A stretch of DNA of 64,000 nucleotides from contig OX352772.1 of NCBI GenBank assembly GCA_947095535.1, forward strand, positions 224,152,994 through 224,216,993, read 5' to 3'. A program made the translations under genes and the position numbers. Below, piece by piece: positions 10,106 through 21,689 of this stretch. The notes below the pieces were generated by a model. The model worked only from the letters and a program-made list of their open reading frames with translations. It made no database searches and was not told the DNA's origin. Numbering within the stretch: position 1 is the first letter of the stretch; every line of letters begins with the position of its first letter. The stretch is from Poecilobothrus nobilitatus. Taxonomy: Eukaryota; Arthropoda; Insecta; Diptera; Dolichopodidae.

Positions 10106-11879
10106 TGATTTATGAAAAATAATTAACTTACATTCATTTTTTCGGAAAAGTCTGAAATATTTCATTTAAAATATTTGAATTTTTGACGAACAAAAATAGA
10201 TAATCAATTATTAATCAGCATGATATAAAGCAAAAAAAGTTAATAATACAGTTTAATAATGAAAAAAATGTTTTACAAATGTTTTACAAATAAAGAAGAA
10301 ATATGCGGGATACTTCCGATAAGGGGTGTGCTTTTCAGATGGTAAAATTTAAAATAACATAATTTTTTTGCAACTTTTTAGGTAACAATAAATCGTAAAA
10401 AAACAATATTCTATATACTAAAAATAATAGATGATTTGTAAAATAAGACAAACATTTTACCAGAAAATCCGATTTTAATGAATTTTTAGGTTCTTTTATT
10501 TATGTTTATGGTAGTTTGGATAACGCTTTATGAAAATTTATTAACTTTTATTTTTTGTACAGAGGAAAACCTTAAATCAACTAATATAAAAAAAAGTTGA
10601 ATTCAAAAAAGTTAAAAATTAGTAGAATGTAAGTTTTTTAATAATTTTAACCAAGGAAAAGTAGTAATAATATACTTTTTTTAATATAACTATTTTTTTT
10701 TTTAACAGTAAGTATAATTTTCTTTAAGGATAAATGTTTCTTTTGTTGCAGCAAAATGCAAAATGCTTTTGAATGTGACCTTATTCTACAATAGTGTTCT
10801 GAAATAGAAAAAAAATGGGAAAAGCTCTAATTTTTTTATTTTATTTTTTATGTGGTTTTTTATTGTGGTTTAAATGTGGTTGAACATTTAATTTTTTTTT
10901 TTTTTTCTTTGTCAGACGTATTTTTATCCTAGTCTAAATTTTTAAAACTTTAATTATTAAGTAAGTGAAGAAATAAAAGGAAAATCAGTGTAATCCTTTA
11001 TAAATTTATTTAAAGTTAAATGAAAACTAAAAATTTTTTGAACTGTGATTGTTATTCTGACAAATTTAATTTAATGATAAATTTTATTAACAATTGGCAA
11101 ACTTTAATAATTTAATAAGTGAATTTATAAACACCAAATAAATAAATGTACTTTTCAATTTCATTTTATTAAACATAAAACCTGAATAATTAAATTAAAT
11201 TTAATAATAAAATTCAAATTTAATATCTAAAAAAATGTTTAAACCCGAATAAAGGTGATTTATGGACGAGAGAGGAGTTCAACGACTGCAGCTGAAGCTT
11301 TCACCATATTTTTTTTCGCCTGGTTGATAAGTAGCAAATACTGGATCATCTAATTCAATTTTAATAATTTTTGTTTTCTCTAATTTTTATTTTTTTATTT
11401 TTTAATTAATTTCTTTAGTTTTTTTTTTGTATTAGACACTTTAATTTTTTAATTCAATTTTTTTCTTTTCATCTTTTAATTTTGGAACTTCTTAATTTTA
11501 ATTATATTTTGATTTCACTTGTTTTTAGTTTTTAGTTTTGTTTACAATTTTGATTTTTTATTAATATTTTTATTTTATTTTATTGCTTTCTTATAAATTT
11601 AGATTTAGTACAATTAACTTTTAAATTCAATTTTTATTAATTTTAATTTTGTTTTCAGTTTGATTCTTGTAAATTAAATTGTAACGCTATCCAACCTTCC
11701 TTTTCTCCCATATAAAATTTCCAAGCAGCTTTCAGTAAATAAACCGTTTGCTCTTTTCTAATTTATTTAATTAGTGCTGCATTATTTCTTTTTTTTTTAC
11801 TAAATTTTTACCATATACAAGTGGGAAAAAGAAATGCATATGATATAAGAAGGTTTGTGTCTGTGCTATTTAAGTGGCC
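10106..11879. other. AT-rich intergenic DNA with one short coding-like stretch
   Basis: No gene recognised. On the minus strand, 11386-11279 is an open frame of about 35 codons whose residues look non-random (IELDDPVFATYQPGEKKYG) with a stop at 11279-11281. It could be an exon or transposon remnant, and I do not recognise it. The remaining sequence is mostly A and T. Confidence 0.4.
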
Positions 11880-12466
11880 AATATGGTAGACTATTTTCTG
11901 TGTACGATAAGGTACTAAAAACTGTCGTACCTCGAATTTCGTTGAATGGTGAACATGACCACTTATTTGGTTCAGTCCTTTTTTTTCGTCTGTTCGTGTT
12001 TATCGTTCGGAGTTCGATTTTTTTTGTTGGGTAAATTTTATTTAAATTTAGAATTTTATTTTAGTATTATTTTGATATTTGTTTAATTTTAATTTTAATT
12101 AATTTTTTCCAGACCCATTTCCGTTACAAATTGTAATAATGCTCGCCAACTTTACAATAAACTTTTGTAACATTAGAGGTTTGGCGAACAATTTCCAATC
12201 AGTTGAAGCTCACCTACAATCAGAAAGACCACCTATATTAGCCCTAAGCGAAACTCAGGTTATATGCGAAGATACTGATTATAGTATCAACGGCTATACT
12301 TTAGTTCCGCTTTTTATTTCTCAGTGAGGTATATCGATAAACGTAGCTTTCAACACTCTCCTCGATATTAAAAGCTCCAACCCAATTTCCCATCATCTTT
12401 GGGTGAAACTCCGAGTTGAAAAAGCTACAATCTTTTTCTGTTTTATTTACAGAGCTACTCAAGCCA
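11880..12466 (+). mobile_element. non-LTR element B2, 5' end only
   Basis: The leader (block ATAAGGTACTAAAAACTG at about 11908-11925) matches that of B1. Coding starts at ATG 12139 with INFCNIRGLANNF and runs through LSETQV (endonuclease glutamate), a TGA at about 12325, and WVKLRVEKATIFFCFIYRA to about 12460, where similarity ends abruptly. Non-LTR copies normally lose their 5' end. This one keeps the 5' end and lost everything downstream, so it was cut by a later deletion or insertion. Confidence 0.75.
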
Positions 12467-13540
12467 ACATATTTCCTTTCCTAAATATAACATTAAAATG
12501 CCTAAATTTAAAATTATTTTGTATCTCTAAACAAATTCACATTAAAAAATCAAAGAATTTAACCTTCCAACCCTGAATTAAATCTGGCAATACAAAAATT
12601 TGTGAGCATTTTTGTCGAACATATACATAGCATATACTTCTGAACAAATTAATTATATAGTTTTTTTTTTTAGGGGGCATAACAATAAATCGAACTAATC
12701 GATTTTACCCTTTAACCCCCTTTACCGTTATTTATGGGAGAAAAATTATTAAATTGAAGTTAATTGCAAATTATTTATCCCCAAAATAGAAACAAACAAA
12801 AAATTTTGGACGTAGATGTTGTCTAACGATAATTTTTTTATTGATGCAAATGCAGTATATCTTGATTGTACTGTAATTACCAAAACTGCAATGACCAAAA
12901 TAACTTTAAAAACAAAATTATTGTCTAATAACAATAATGCTGACCTAACATTTTGTGTGGTCATAATTTTCAATTGCTAACATATGTTTGTATTTTACAA
13001 TAACAAGTGCATTCACTTGTTTGGTATGAATATTTAATGAAATTAAATAAAGATCATTGGGTTACAATTGTTGTACTATATTTTAAATAAGTAATCCGAT
13101 TGCATGCAAATAATGTATTTTCGATAATAATATTTTGGTTGATAATGCCAGATGACAGGCAATTTCTTCTTGCCGTTAAACTAAGAGAAGAAACTTTCTG
13201 TATCAAAAATTTTGTGAGCATCTAAGTATGCTCATATCTTTCTAATCAGAAAGTGTTAGCGAATATAAAATTAATTTATGGCAATATACCAAACATATTA
13301 CACAAATATGCATCATTGACTGAAAATAATTTTTTTTTTTTTTGTTGAATCAAAGTATGTTATTTATTTTCAAAATTTTTTTATAAATAATAAAACAAAA
13401 CAAAATTATAAAACTAATTTCATATTTCATATCCATAAATTAAACTAAAAATGAAAAACAAAAAATAAAATATATACATTGTAACAATGTATATACCTAC
13501 ATATTATACATAAATATGTACATTGTAACGAAAATAAAAA
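12467..13540. other. no recognisable gene; short hairpin-forming G/C runs
   Basis: Nothing convincingly coding. An imperfect hairpin lies at about 12673-12721, where AGGGGGCATAACAATAAATCGA faces TCGATTTTACCCTTTAACCCCCT. Two similar passages, around 12590-12650 and 13205-13250, share AAAAATTTTGTGAGCAT-like text and may be copies of one small repeat. Confidence 0.35.
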
Positions 13541-13830
13541 AAATTAATATTGTTAACTTTGGAATGTTTTGAAACAATTGCGACTGCTGTTAATGCAAAG
13601 GGAAACATTGCATACTTCTCACATAATTTTATTTTGCAAGCCACAATCTGGTACGTTGAAGCGGAGTCTACGAGTTAAATATATTGGCATATGCTAAATT
13701 TTATCCAAACGGATTTCGGAACAATGGATTTTGGTCGCTCTATGATGCTCTTGTTTTTTTCTCAGAGAATGAAGTTGGTGGAGAACTTGAAGGTGACTTG
13801 GAAAAAACTCCTAAAAACTCAACCGCGTGA
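13541..13830 (+). pseudogene. unidentified coding-like fragment
   Basis: Two overlapping stretches look protein-coding but I cannot name them. Frame 2 (13541-13678) reads LECFETIATAVNAKGNIAYF and on to a TAA. Frame 1 (13684-13830) reads LAYAKFYPNGFRNNGFWSLY and then an acidic, glycine-containing block to a TGA. Residue composition with Gly, Trp and balanced charge is unlike the translated A/T noise around it. The likely explanation is a broken exon or transposon piece with one frameshift near 13678. The end of this fragment overlaps the left arm of the inverted repeat at 13820. Confidence 0.35.
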
Positions 13831-14642
13831 TTGTCTTGTAACTTTTAGGGCTCAAACTAGGCGAAAAATAAATAACTTCTCCTGATTTTGAATCCAACTC
13901 CAAAATCTCATGTATACATATATATGAATATTCTGGAAAAAGTGTATAACCCTGCTTTTGAATCTAACTCTAAAATCCCTCTTAGCTCAGAATCTCACAT
14001 ATACATGTGGGAGTCTCCCCTGAAATTAAAGAGTGAGAGTAATAAGTGCATTATAAATGAGTGCAATTGCATCGCAATTACCAGTTATTCGCATATAGAA
14101 CATATAATGTTCTAAGTACATGGTACAACAGTAGAAGAAGAATACTTAAGCTGTAAAGACATAAATTATCGAGTTATTTAATTTTTGAGCATTGTAAAAT
14201 TAAAGTAGAAAAGATTGATATAAAGTTGTCAAGTTAATATTTGGAAATGTTAAATTAAATAATTATAAAGTTAATAGTTAAATTAAATATATGAATTAAA
14301 TAATTAATTGAATACTGAATTAAATTATTAGTTATTAAAATTACATTTTAGCTTTTTTTATTTTTTATCCAAAAACCTAAATCCCACATACATATATATT
14401 AATATTCTGGAGAAAGCTGCAATCATTTTATTATGTTATGTATGGCTATGTAACGGTTGTATAACGGAATTGGTTATTCGAATAGTTTAGCAGATATATT
14501 GCGTTAAATAAACTGCAATAAAAAAATTTCGAAAGACTAAATGGGACCCTTAAGGGCTCCATCGCCAAATGGGACCCATACAGAAGTTATTTATTTTTCG
14601 CCTAGTTTTAGCCCTAAAAGTTACAAGGTAATTGCGCGGTTG
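13820..14642. repeat. 61-base inverted repeats about 700 bases apart
   Basis: Bases 13820-13880 match the reverse complement of 14582-14642 with about five mismatches in 61. The shared core includes TTGTAACTTTTAGGGCT and AGGCGAAAAATAAATAACTT. The arms face each other across a 701-base interior holding the tandem repeat at 13884-14011. This resembles the ends of a foldback element or MITE, but I see no target duplication. Confidence 0.65.
13884..14011. repeat. two tandem ~65-base units, family also present near 45360-45610
   Basis: Two adjacent units share TTTTGAATC(C/T)AACTC(C/T)AAAAT followed by a TCACATATACAT-like end. Similar units occur near 14375-14415 and, in both orientations, at 45362-45609, so this is a dispersed repeat family. 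Confidence 0.5.
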
Positions 14643-15120
14643 ACCTTTTCGGAACTTTAGCCAAAAAAACTGTTTAATCTTAAAATAAAACTATAAAATT
14701 AGTGATATCGAGTGATTTTATTTTATAGATGGGTGGTATGAAAAAAAATTATCATTTTAGTATGTTTAAGTATTTTATTTTTTTCAATTATTTTTATTTA
14801 CTTTTAAACTTAACGATACGTTAAAACTTGATATTATTATTTACTGCTACATTTTTCATTTAAAATTTTATAAAATTGTATCATTACATCACTCAAAAAT
14901 TACATAAATTCATTCATCAACAAAAACATAAAATATTTTAAAAATTAACTATAAATTAAGGCTTAATATTATTATTATTTCTTCTTATATTTTTCATTTA
15001 AGGTCTTATAAAATTACATCATTACTCTAATAAAAATAAACATCACATAAATTCATTGCAGATAGATACCATATTTTTTAAGAACATGTGTAGTTTAACA
15101 TTATTAACAGTTTCGGTTTT
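14643..15120. other. no gene recognised
   Basis: AT-rich sequence lying between the inverted repeat and the piggyBac relic. It probably includes the noncoding 3' side of the piggyBac copy. No terminal repeat with a TTAA duplication could be identified. Confidence 0.35.
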
Positions 15121-15890
15121 TTATGACACATATAAATGCACTTTACATTTTTTACAAATAACATGAGATTTTCCAGGCCATTTTTCCATTTTGCATCTTC
15201 TAGTTTCTTTTTTATCATCATATGCTAGAAAGTACTACTAAATCATGGCGTACATCAGGTAATTGTTAACTTTCTACGAATATTCGTTTTAGTAATGGTG
15301 ATGTTTCATTTGTTTGACTTATTGGATATCCTCTCTTTTATTGTTTTGATAATTTTTTTTTAAACAATTAGCAATTTGAAGACGAAATTTCAATAAATCC
15401 AAAATTTCACTTCCTTCTTTTAATTGCATATCAATTTTGCTTATTATAAAACACGTAACGTCCATTTATTAGATTTTAAGTGGGTGCGACAATAGCTAAT
15501 AAGATGATCAAGGAGATCAACTCCGCCGAGCTCCTGATTATATCTATTTATAATTTCAGTATGTGCGATTTCAATATAAATTTTTGACATTTTCTCCTAT
15601 CTTCTAGTTACTTTTTCCTGACCTTTCCAACAAAATTAGAAGCAACTTATACAGCATTGTTATCAAACCATTTTATGGTAACTTTATTTTCCTCATGCCT
15701 TGTAAGCTGTTCCGAATGTTCACGACTACATTTTGAAAAAAATTGTCGTTTGTAAATGGTGATTTGGTAATTCTGCAAGTGCCACGCGCATTTATGTTAA
15801 TTTGCTTTAATATTTTAATAATAAGTTAATAGAATTAAAAAAGTTGTCGAAAAACAATTTGGTACCAGGATTCTGAATTCTTTGTACCAG
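15121..15890 (-). pseudogene. piggyBac-type transposase, C-terminal half
   Basis: On the minus strand, from about 15860 downward: KLFFDNFFNSINLLL (the catalytic DNFF block), ARGTCRITK (G-T-x-R block), VTIKWFDNNAV, then IINRYNQELGGVDLLDHLIS with KSNKWTLRVFYN (about 15545-15435), which contains the third catalytic Asp (GGVDLLD). It ends with a Cys-rich finger RRCKMEKWPGKSHVICKKCK and stops at 15121-15123. These are the hallmarks of the piggyBac DDE transposase, which excises at TTAA sites. Frame changes and stops occur between blocks, the last finger cysteine is Tyr, and the N-terminal half is absent. A separate N-terminal piece of the same superfamily lies at 39355-39727. Confidence 0.8.
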
Positions 15891-16140
15891 AAATTTTACA
15901 CATATAGATAAAGCAAGTAGAACAAAAAATGTCAATAAAAAATCTCTTAATTTTTTCTTTTAAACCATTACTCCATATTGTTTTTCTTTCTCGCTAATGT
16001 TTTTTTTTCACTACGCATAGAGTTTGCCGTTATAGTGTTTCTGTATATCAAAATAATAGCCAAAAATTGCAAATAAACGGGACATTAGTAGTCTGTCAAT
16101 TAATGACGATGTCAAACAAATTAAAAATTAAACAAACTGA

Positions 16141-16815
16141 TATTATGACGAAATTCGTAATCATATGCAAATTCTTGGTATTAAAAACTACAGAATAAAA
16201 AACTGCAGTATTAGCACTAAAAACTTTTCCAACACAACTGAATAATTTAATAAATTGTACACTGCTTTGGTAGAAAATACCTCCAAGGAAACTGATTCCA
16301 ATGAAAAAGGGAAATTTTTTACGCTCTCAAAAAGTGGTGATAAACCAACAAAACTTGTATTGTATGGACTTGACAGTTCCATAGAAAAGATTGAACTTCT
16401 CACAGAAATAAAAAAATTGAATATAGATTCCATAGATATCAAACCAATGAAAATTAAAAGTGCACGCTACTTACAATAACAAAATTTCTTAATTTATATT
16501 AAAAAAGCAGTATAAAAATAAATGAGATTTGTTCAAAAATAAAGGCAATATTCCGTCAAATGGGAATATTACAATTCCAGAAATAGAGGGCATGTAATGT
16601 GTTTCAATTGCCAAACTATAGATCATGGTGTTTCCGATTGTCTTCTAACCACGATTTGCGGCATATGTTCGGATAACCACAAAACAGCAGACTGTACAGA
16701 ATTTTCTAAACCGTCAGAGCAACAAAAGCTGAGATGTGCGAACTGTAAAGGTTCACATAGACCTAATTTCTATAACTGTCCAGAACGTGTAAAACATAAT
16801 CAACTAATGCAATAA
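16141..16815 (+). pseudogene. J1 ORF1 (Jockey gag with three zinc knuckles)
   Basis: One frame runs from YYDEIRNHMQILGIKNYRI through TKLVLYGLDSSIEKIELLTE (the RNA-binding-like fold preceding knuckles in Jockey gag) to the knuckles CFNCQTIDHGVSDC, CGICSDNHKTADC and CANCKGSH...C, ending at 16815. In-frame stops lie near 16240 and 16477 and in the AT-rich stretch 16480-16590. The protein would package element RNA. Knuckle spacing (CX2CX4HX4C twice, then CX2CX3HX6C) matches Jockey and telomeric HeT-A/TART gag proteins as I know them. Confidence 0.8.
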
Positions 16816-16859
16816 TTAAGAGAAACAAACAACAACAAAAGAAACAAAAATTCACTACT

Positions 16860-18878
16860 ACACATACAATGAATTACATTCACTACGCCACATACATTAA
16901 ATCACCATCACATACAATGAATTACATTAGTCAGAAATACAACCTCATAAATAGTATTAATGCCAACAACAATTACTCTTACGCAGGCATAGCTAAATTT
17001 ACTCAATCAAATCTAACACGCACTAACAATAATTATAACAATAATACTAATCTGAACCCTAATAGTAATAATAACACATTAATTACATATGCTGAGTTAC
17101 TGTCAATCTCCCAAGATTTGATAAGATTTGATTTGAAGAAAAAACTATTAATGATCGAATTTATAATATTTGTGTATGTAATAGAAATTCCAAAAGAGCA
17201 GGGGATGTTGCAATATTCATAAAAAAAAATATTAAACAAGAACTTCTACATATTCTTATATTCCTGCACCTACGAGACAAAAACCTTCAACACTAGACTT
17301 AGTTTTAACAAACATTCCATTGTATTTAAGTGATCTTTTTACAATAAATGAATTAAACTCGGATCATCTTCCTGTAATGTTTCACATAAATCAGTCTATA
17401 ACTCTCCAAGATGCTACGGAAGCCATATGTTTAAAAAAACAAACTGGAAAAGTTTGCTAGAATTCTACATAATCTAACATCTGAATATAATTTTACTTCT
17501 TTATGATATTGAAAATTCTATTAAATATTTTCAAAAGTGCCTTCAGGAAACGATAAGCAAAGTTGTCTCAAAAAAAGTTTTACATAAGTCTAATAATTTG
17601 CCAAAATTAGCAGAACATATAAAACATTTAATTGGCCTTAGAAATGGAACACGCCGCAACGATCAAGAAATTTAGTTGACAAAGTAATTTATAATCACTA
17701 TAACCACATAATAATAAAAGAAATCTTCAAATTAATAAACTCCAGCTGGAATGCCTATTTGTTTTCGTTAGATAAGGAAAGCAAACCATTCTGAAATTTA
17801 ACCAAAATTCTTAAAAAGAAAAAGGCTAAAATGCCAGCACTGCGACTCAACGATCAACTTTTGACTACAGATACAGAAAAGGCTAGAGTATTAGCAGATT
17901 TTTTTCCTCGGCAAAACAATGCTAATACTGCTAATCTCAGCAACGAAACTACACTAAACATTGTTCAAGAATCCATTAATGAATTAAACACTCAACTCAT
18001 AGAACAAGTTTGTTTCGCTTTACAGAAAGAAATTATTTTAATGGTCAAAGAATTACAAATAAAAAATGCTCCAGGACAGGATTCCCAATATTGTACTTAA
18101 AAACTTACCTAGAGCAAGTTACAAAATTCTAAGTGACATTTTCAATCAATGCATAAAACTGGGCTACTTTCCAAAAATTTGGAAATTAGCTTTAGTTACA
18201 TATAGGTCCAAAACAAGGGAGAACTTAGTAAAAATAAGTAACTTCATCAGAGAGAATCATAAACTTAAAAATTCTCATGGGATGATTACTTTAGATATCG
18301 AAAAAGTCTTTGACTCAGTCTGGCATGATGGTATAATTCACAAATTAGTAACATTTTAGGTTTCCTACGTAATATATGTTATTTAAAATTAAAATTATAA
18401 AAAGCCTTCTTAAAGACAGATTTTTCCATTTTTGAATAAGCTCAGCTGTGTCAAGTGCTAAGAGTATTACATATGGTATCCTTCAGGGTTCATCACTGTC
18501 TCCTCTTCTGTATAATATTTTCACAGCAGATCTACCAAAGCCTACTCACTGCGAGCTTGGATTATATGCAGATGATACTGCTCTGCTCAGTTCCTCCAAG
18601 TGCGCAAATGAAATTATGCAAAATCTGGAAAGCATTTTTATCCTTATTCAAAACTATTTCTTTAAGTGGAAAATTAAAACAAATTGTGAAAAAATAAAAG
18701 GGAAATTCTTCACAAAAAGGAGGAAATCCAGTTTCTTCCCAACAGAAATCTTATTATCAATAACAACCAAATACCCAGGGAACCCGAAACAATCAAGTAT
18801 CTCGGCATTCACATCGATAAAAAATGTACTTTTAAACCTCATCTTTTAAAAATGATAGAAAAAAGTAACGTGATTATC
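16860..18878 (+). pseudogene. J1 ORF2 (endonuclease remnant and RT)
   Basis: Endonuclease is reduced to a GGVAIFIKK-like piece near 17200 and the C-terminal DLVLTNIPLYLSDLF...NSDHLPVMF (about 17297-17385). The linker follows, then RT: fingers NAPGQDS (18065), FPKIWKLALV (18170), motif A TLDIEKVFDSVWHDG (about 18290-18330), LQGSSLSPLLYNIF (18484), palm LYADDTALL (about 18560). The thumb (PREPETIKYLGIHIDKKCTF) continues in another frame near 18776 until the errantivirus interrupts it. The YADD pair is intact, but the fingers-to-palm segment is shortened, and stops and frameshifts abound. Confidence 0.8.
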
Positions 18879-18966
18879 TATTACAAAAAATATTTTTTTT
18901 TTGTAAAACAAGTGTTTTATTTAAGAGGATATTTTTTTTTCTTATTAAAAGAAACCTATATTTATC
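18879..18966 (+). repeat. 5' LTR (approximate)
   Basis: The segment from the TGTAAAACAAG block (18902-18912) to CCTATATTTATCT (18955-18967) recurs at 27855-27917. It ends right at the primer site and starts right after the split Jockey codon. It is only about 90 bases, far below the 300-500 bases usual in this group. Confidence 0.55.
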
Positions 18967-18983
18967 TGGCGCAGTCGGTAGGA
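18967..18983 (+). other. primer binding site (tRNA-Ser type)
   Basis: TGGCGCAGTCGGTAGGA immediately follows the LTR. This is the primer site I know from Drosophila 17.6, 297 and ZAM, complementary to the 3' end of a serine tRNA. It fixes the LTR end and the element's orientation. Confidence 0.8.
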
Positions 18984-20101
18984 TGCGTCAAGTGTACTTA
19001 AAATTAAACAAAAACTAACATAAAGGAAAACTACCAACAAAATAAAATCAACTATTAACTAATAAAATCAATAGTCAACCACCAACAAAAAAAAACCAAC
19101 AGTCAACCACCAACAACAAAAAAAAATCAACAGTCAACCACCAACAACAAAACAAAAAAAAATAAACTAAGAACAAAAATCTCCATTAACATAAAAGAAG
19201 CCTTCAAAGTAAGTAAAAATGAAATACTAATATTATATATGTATTGAATTTTGGAAAAAGAATAAAAACAGGAATTTTTTTTATTCAATTAATGTTACAA
19301 AATGTTACATTATATTTTAAATTTGTTAATTTTATAAAGTGATTGATTACATAAATCAAACTAACCAAATTGCAGTTAAAATTTAGCTCATTCAAATTCA
19401 TAAATTTTCCAATCAAAAGTAAATTTTAAAATAAACTGTTCGCAAAAATCGCAGTAAATTTGAAAAAATTATTCAATAAATCAATTAATTTATTGGATAA
19501 AAATTTTATTCCAAAATTAAAATACAATCATTTTTTTTTTGAAGAAAATATATTATAATAATACACCTTTTTTTCTATTATTTAAAAATAAAGTGTTGTA
19601 TCAAATTTATAATATCATTTTATTACAACTACCTTATATTAAAATTAGAATTTTATTAAATAAAATTTTTTCATTCCGAAAATTTAAATTACAGTACCTA
19701 TTTGATTTTGAAAAAAAGAAATAATACACCTTTTCTTTTATTATTTAAAAATAAAGTGTGATATAAAATGTATAATATTATTTCATTGCAATTACTTCTA
19801 AATCGAAATAAATAGAAAATTAGATTATAGTATATTTAAATAAATTTAAATCTAATTATGTTTTTAGTAGTATATTTTTTTTTATTAAAATAAATCATAT
19901 TACAAATAAATATTGTTTTTATAAAATTATATAATTAGCAAAAATTTTTTATAATAAAAATTTATATTTATAATTTATAATAAAATCAAATTCTCAAAAA
20001 AAAAAAAGAAAAAAAATTCTCTAAAAATTGTTGTTAACAATCGACGTCTGTTAAAAGTTGATAAAAATACTAAATATATATAAAGGACAATAAATACCTT
20101 T

Positions 20102-21178
20102 ATGATAAGTGTAGAAGAATTAGCTGCATCATTATGTAATATTTCAATAACAAGTAACCCCTCTGTTAACTAAATCAAACCAATACCAATATGACATGGC
20201 CTTTGGAATTATCAATTGACCCTTTAAAATATTTACATAAGTTACCTGAATTTACTGGTGACTTTAGGGATCTCCAAAATTTCGTAGATTTAATAAGCAA
20301 AATTAGTCCGTTAATGTTAAGATACAATGTTTTGTCACAAAGTATATTTGGTGACATAATTAAATCAAAGCTTCTTGGCAGAGCATGAGAAGTTATAGAT
20401 ATAAATAATCATGTTACCACGTGGATTGAAATCAAAGAAATCTTAGTAAACAATTTTAGTGATAGGTCTAACTTGGAAGAATAATTTGACCAACTACGAG
20501 CAGTAACATTTAAAACAAGCTGCGTTGATTTCTATAACGATGTGAAAATTGCTCTTAGACAACTAAATGTTAAGACACGCTTATCATCTGACAATGATCT
20601 TACAACAATTACAAATATAATAAATAATAATAAAAATTCTGCTCTTACAATTTTGAAACAGAAAATTCCTGAACCAATGCGTTCAATTATATTTTGTTGA
20701 AAGCCAGAAACTCTAGAGTCTAGAACAAGCAATGGAGATACTCTTCGAAGCAGGGTATGGCTATTCTATAAACAATTCACAAAATTTCAATTCACAATCA
20801 AAACAAAGAAATAATCATAAGAACTTTCCGAAAAACTGTAATAATAATAATAGAAATAGTAATAATTATAGGCATACCGACAACAATAGGTATAATAATA
20901 ATAGTAACAGTAAAAATATCAGGTATAACGATAATAATGGGAACAATTATGCAAATAAAAATTATAGGCATAATTATTATTATAATAATAAAAATGCAAA
21001 CTTCAATCAAAATTCACGGATCAATACCTTTCCAAATCAAAACATTCAACAACGTATAAATCGATATTCGAAATCGCATTATAATAAAAATCCCAGTACC
21101 AGTTTTCACAATAATAACGATCAACGTCTACCTTCCAACCCTTATAAAAAAAACTCATCTAATTATATACAACAATAG
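20102..21178 (+). pseudogene. errantivirus gag, broken
   Basis: A start-like reading at 20102 (MISVEELAASLCNIS) is followed in another frame by LPEFTGDFRDLQNFVDLI (20239) and KLLGRA. After a TGA at about 20386 it continues with EVIDINNHVTTWIEIKEIL, a TAA near 20483, and SCVDFYNDVKIALRQLN. The matrix/capsid-like blocks are those of 17.6/297/ZAM gag. The C-terminal part (20732-21178) is an Asn-rich tail without a CCHC knuckle, as known for this group. A short local duplication (CTAGAG-TCTAGA near 20711) accompanies the frame change. Structural protein of the particle; not functional here. Confidence 0.75.
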
Positions 21179-21299
21179 TAATCAAACTTACTACAACAAT
21201 CAGCCACCTCCTGCTGAACCTATGGAAGTAAATATTAATGAAGCTCAAAAAAGTGAGCTCAAAATTTTCTTGCAGTAGCCTCAATTGCAATGCAATATG

Positions 21300-21672
21300 G
21301 TAAGATATAATAATTAAGGGAAATATTAGACCACTAAAATTTATAATCGATTCTGGTGCGACCCATTCATCAGAAATCCTGAATTATGTAACTTAATTTA
21401 CCAAAAATATATTGAAGACCTAAAAACAAAAACTTTACTGAAAACTATTAACGGCAATGTTACTATAAGCCAAAAAGCTTTAATCTCTTTATTTAAAGAA
21501 TTAGGAAACTTAGAAGTACAAATGAAAATGCTTGTATTTAAATTTCACCAAGATTATGATGGATTGATAGGTAACAATATCCTTATCCCATTAAAAGCAA
21601 TTATTAATTTTGAAACACAAAAATTAACTACCAAATATAAAGAAGTAGAACTTAAATTCTACGGAAAAATTT
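21300..21672 (+). pseudogene. errantivirus protease
   Basis: PLKFIIDSGATHS at about 21330-21370 holds the D-S-G aspartic protease active site. After one frame change the chain continues to DYDGLIGNNIL (about 21556-21588), the usual C-terminal protease block. The frame runs out in stops near 21672. It would cleave the polyprotein during particle maturation. Confidence 0.7.
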
Positions 21673-21689
21673 AGTTATGAAATAGAAAA

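Noticed and set aside
12749..12973. Minus-strand 74-codon frame at 12749-12973
   Set aside because: Composition is typical of translated A/T-rich noise, and there is no motif or neighbour support.
19539..19724. Plus-strand 61-codon frame in the errantivirus leader
   Set aside because: Lies between the primer site and gag in AT-rich noncoding sequence, and the residues are Ile/Phe/Lys noise.
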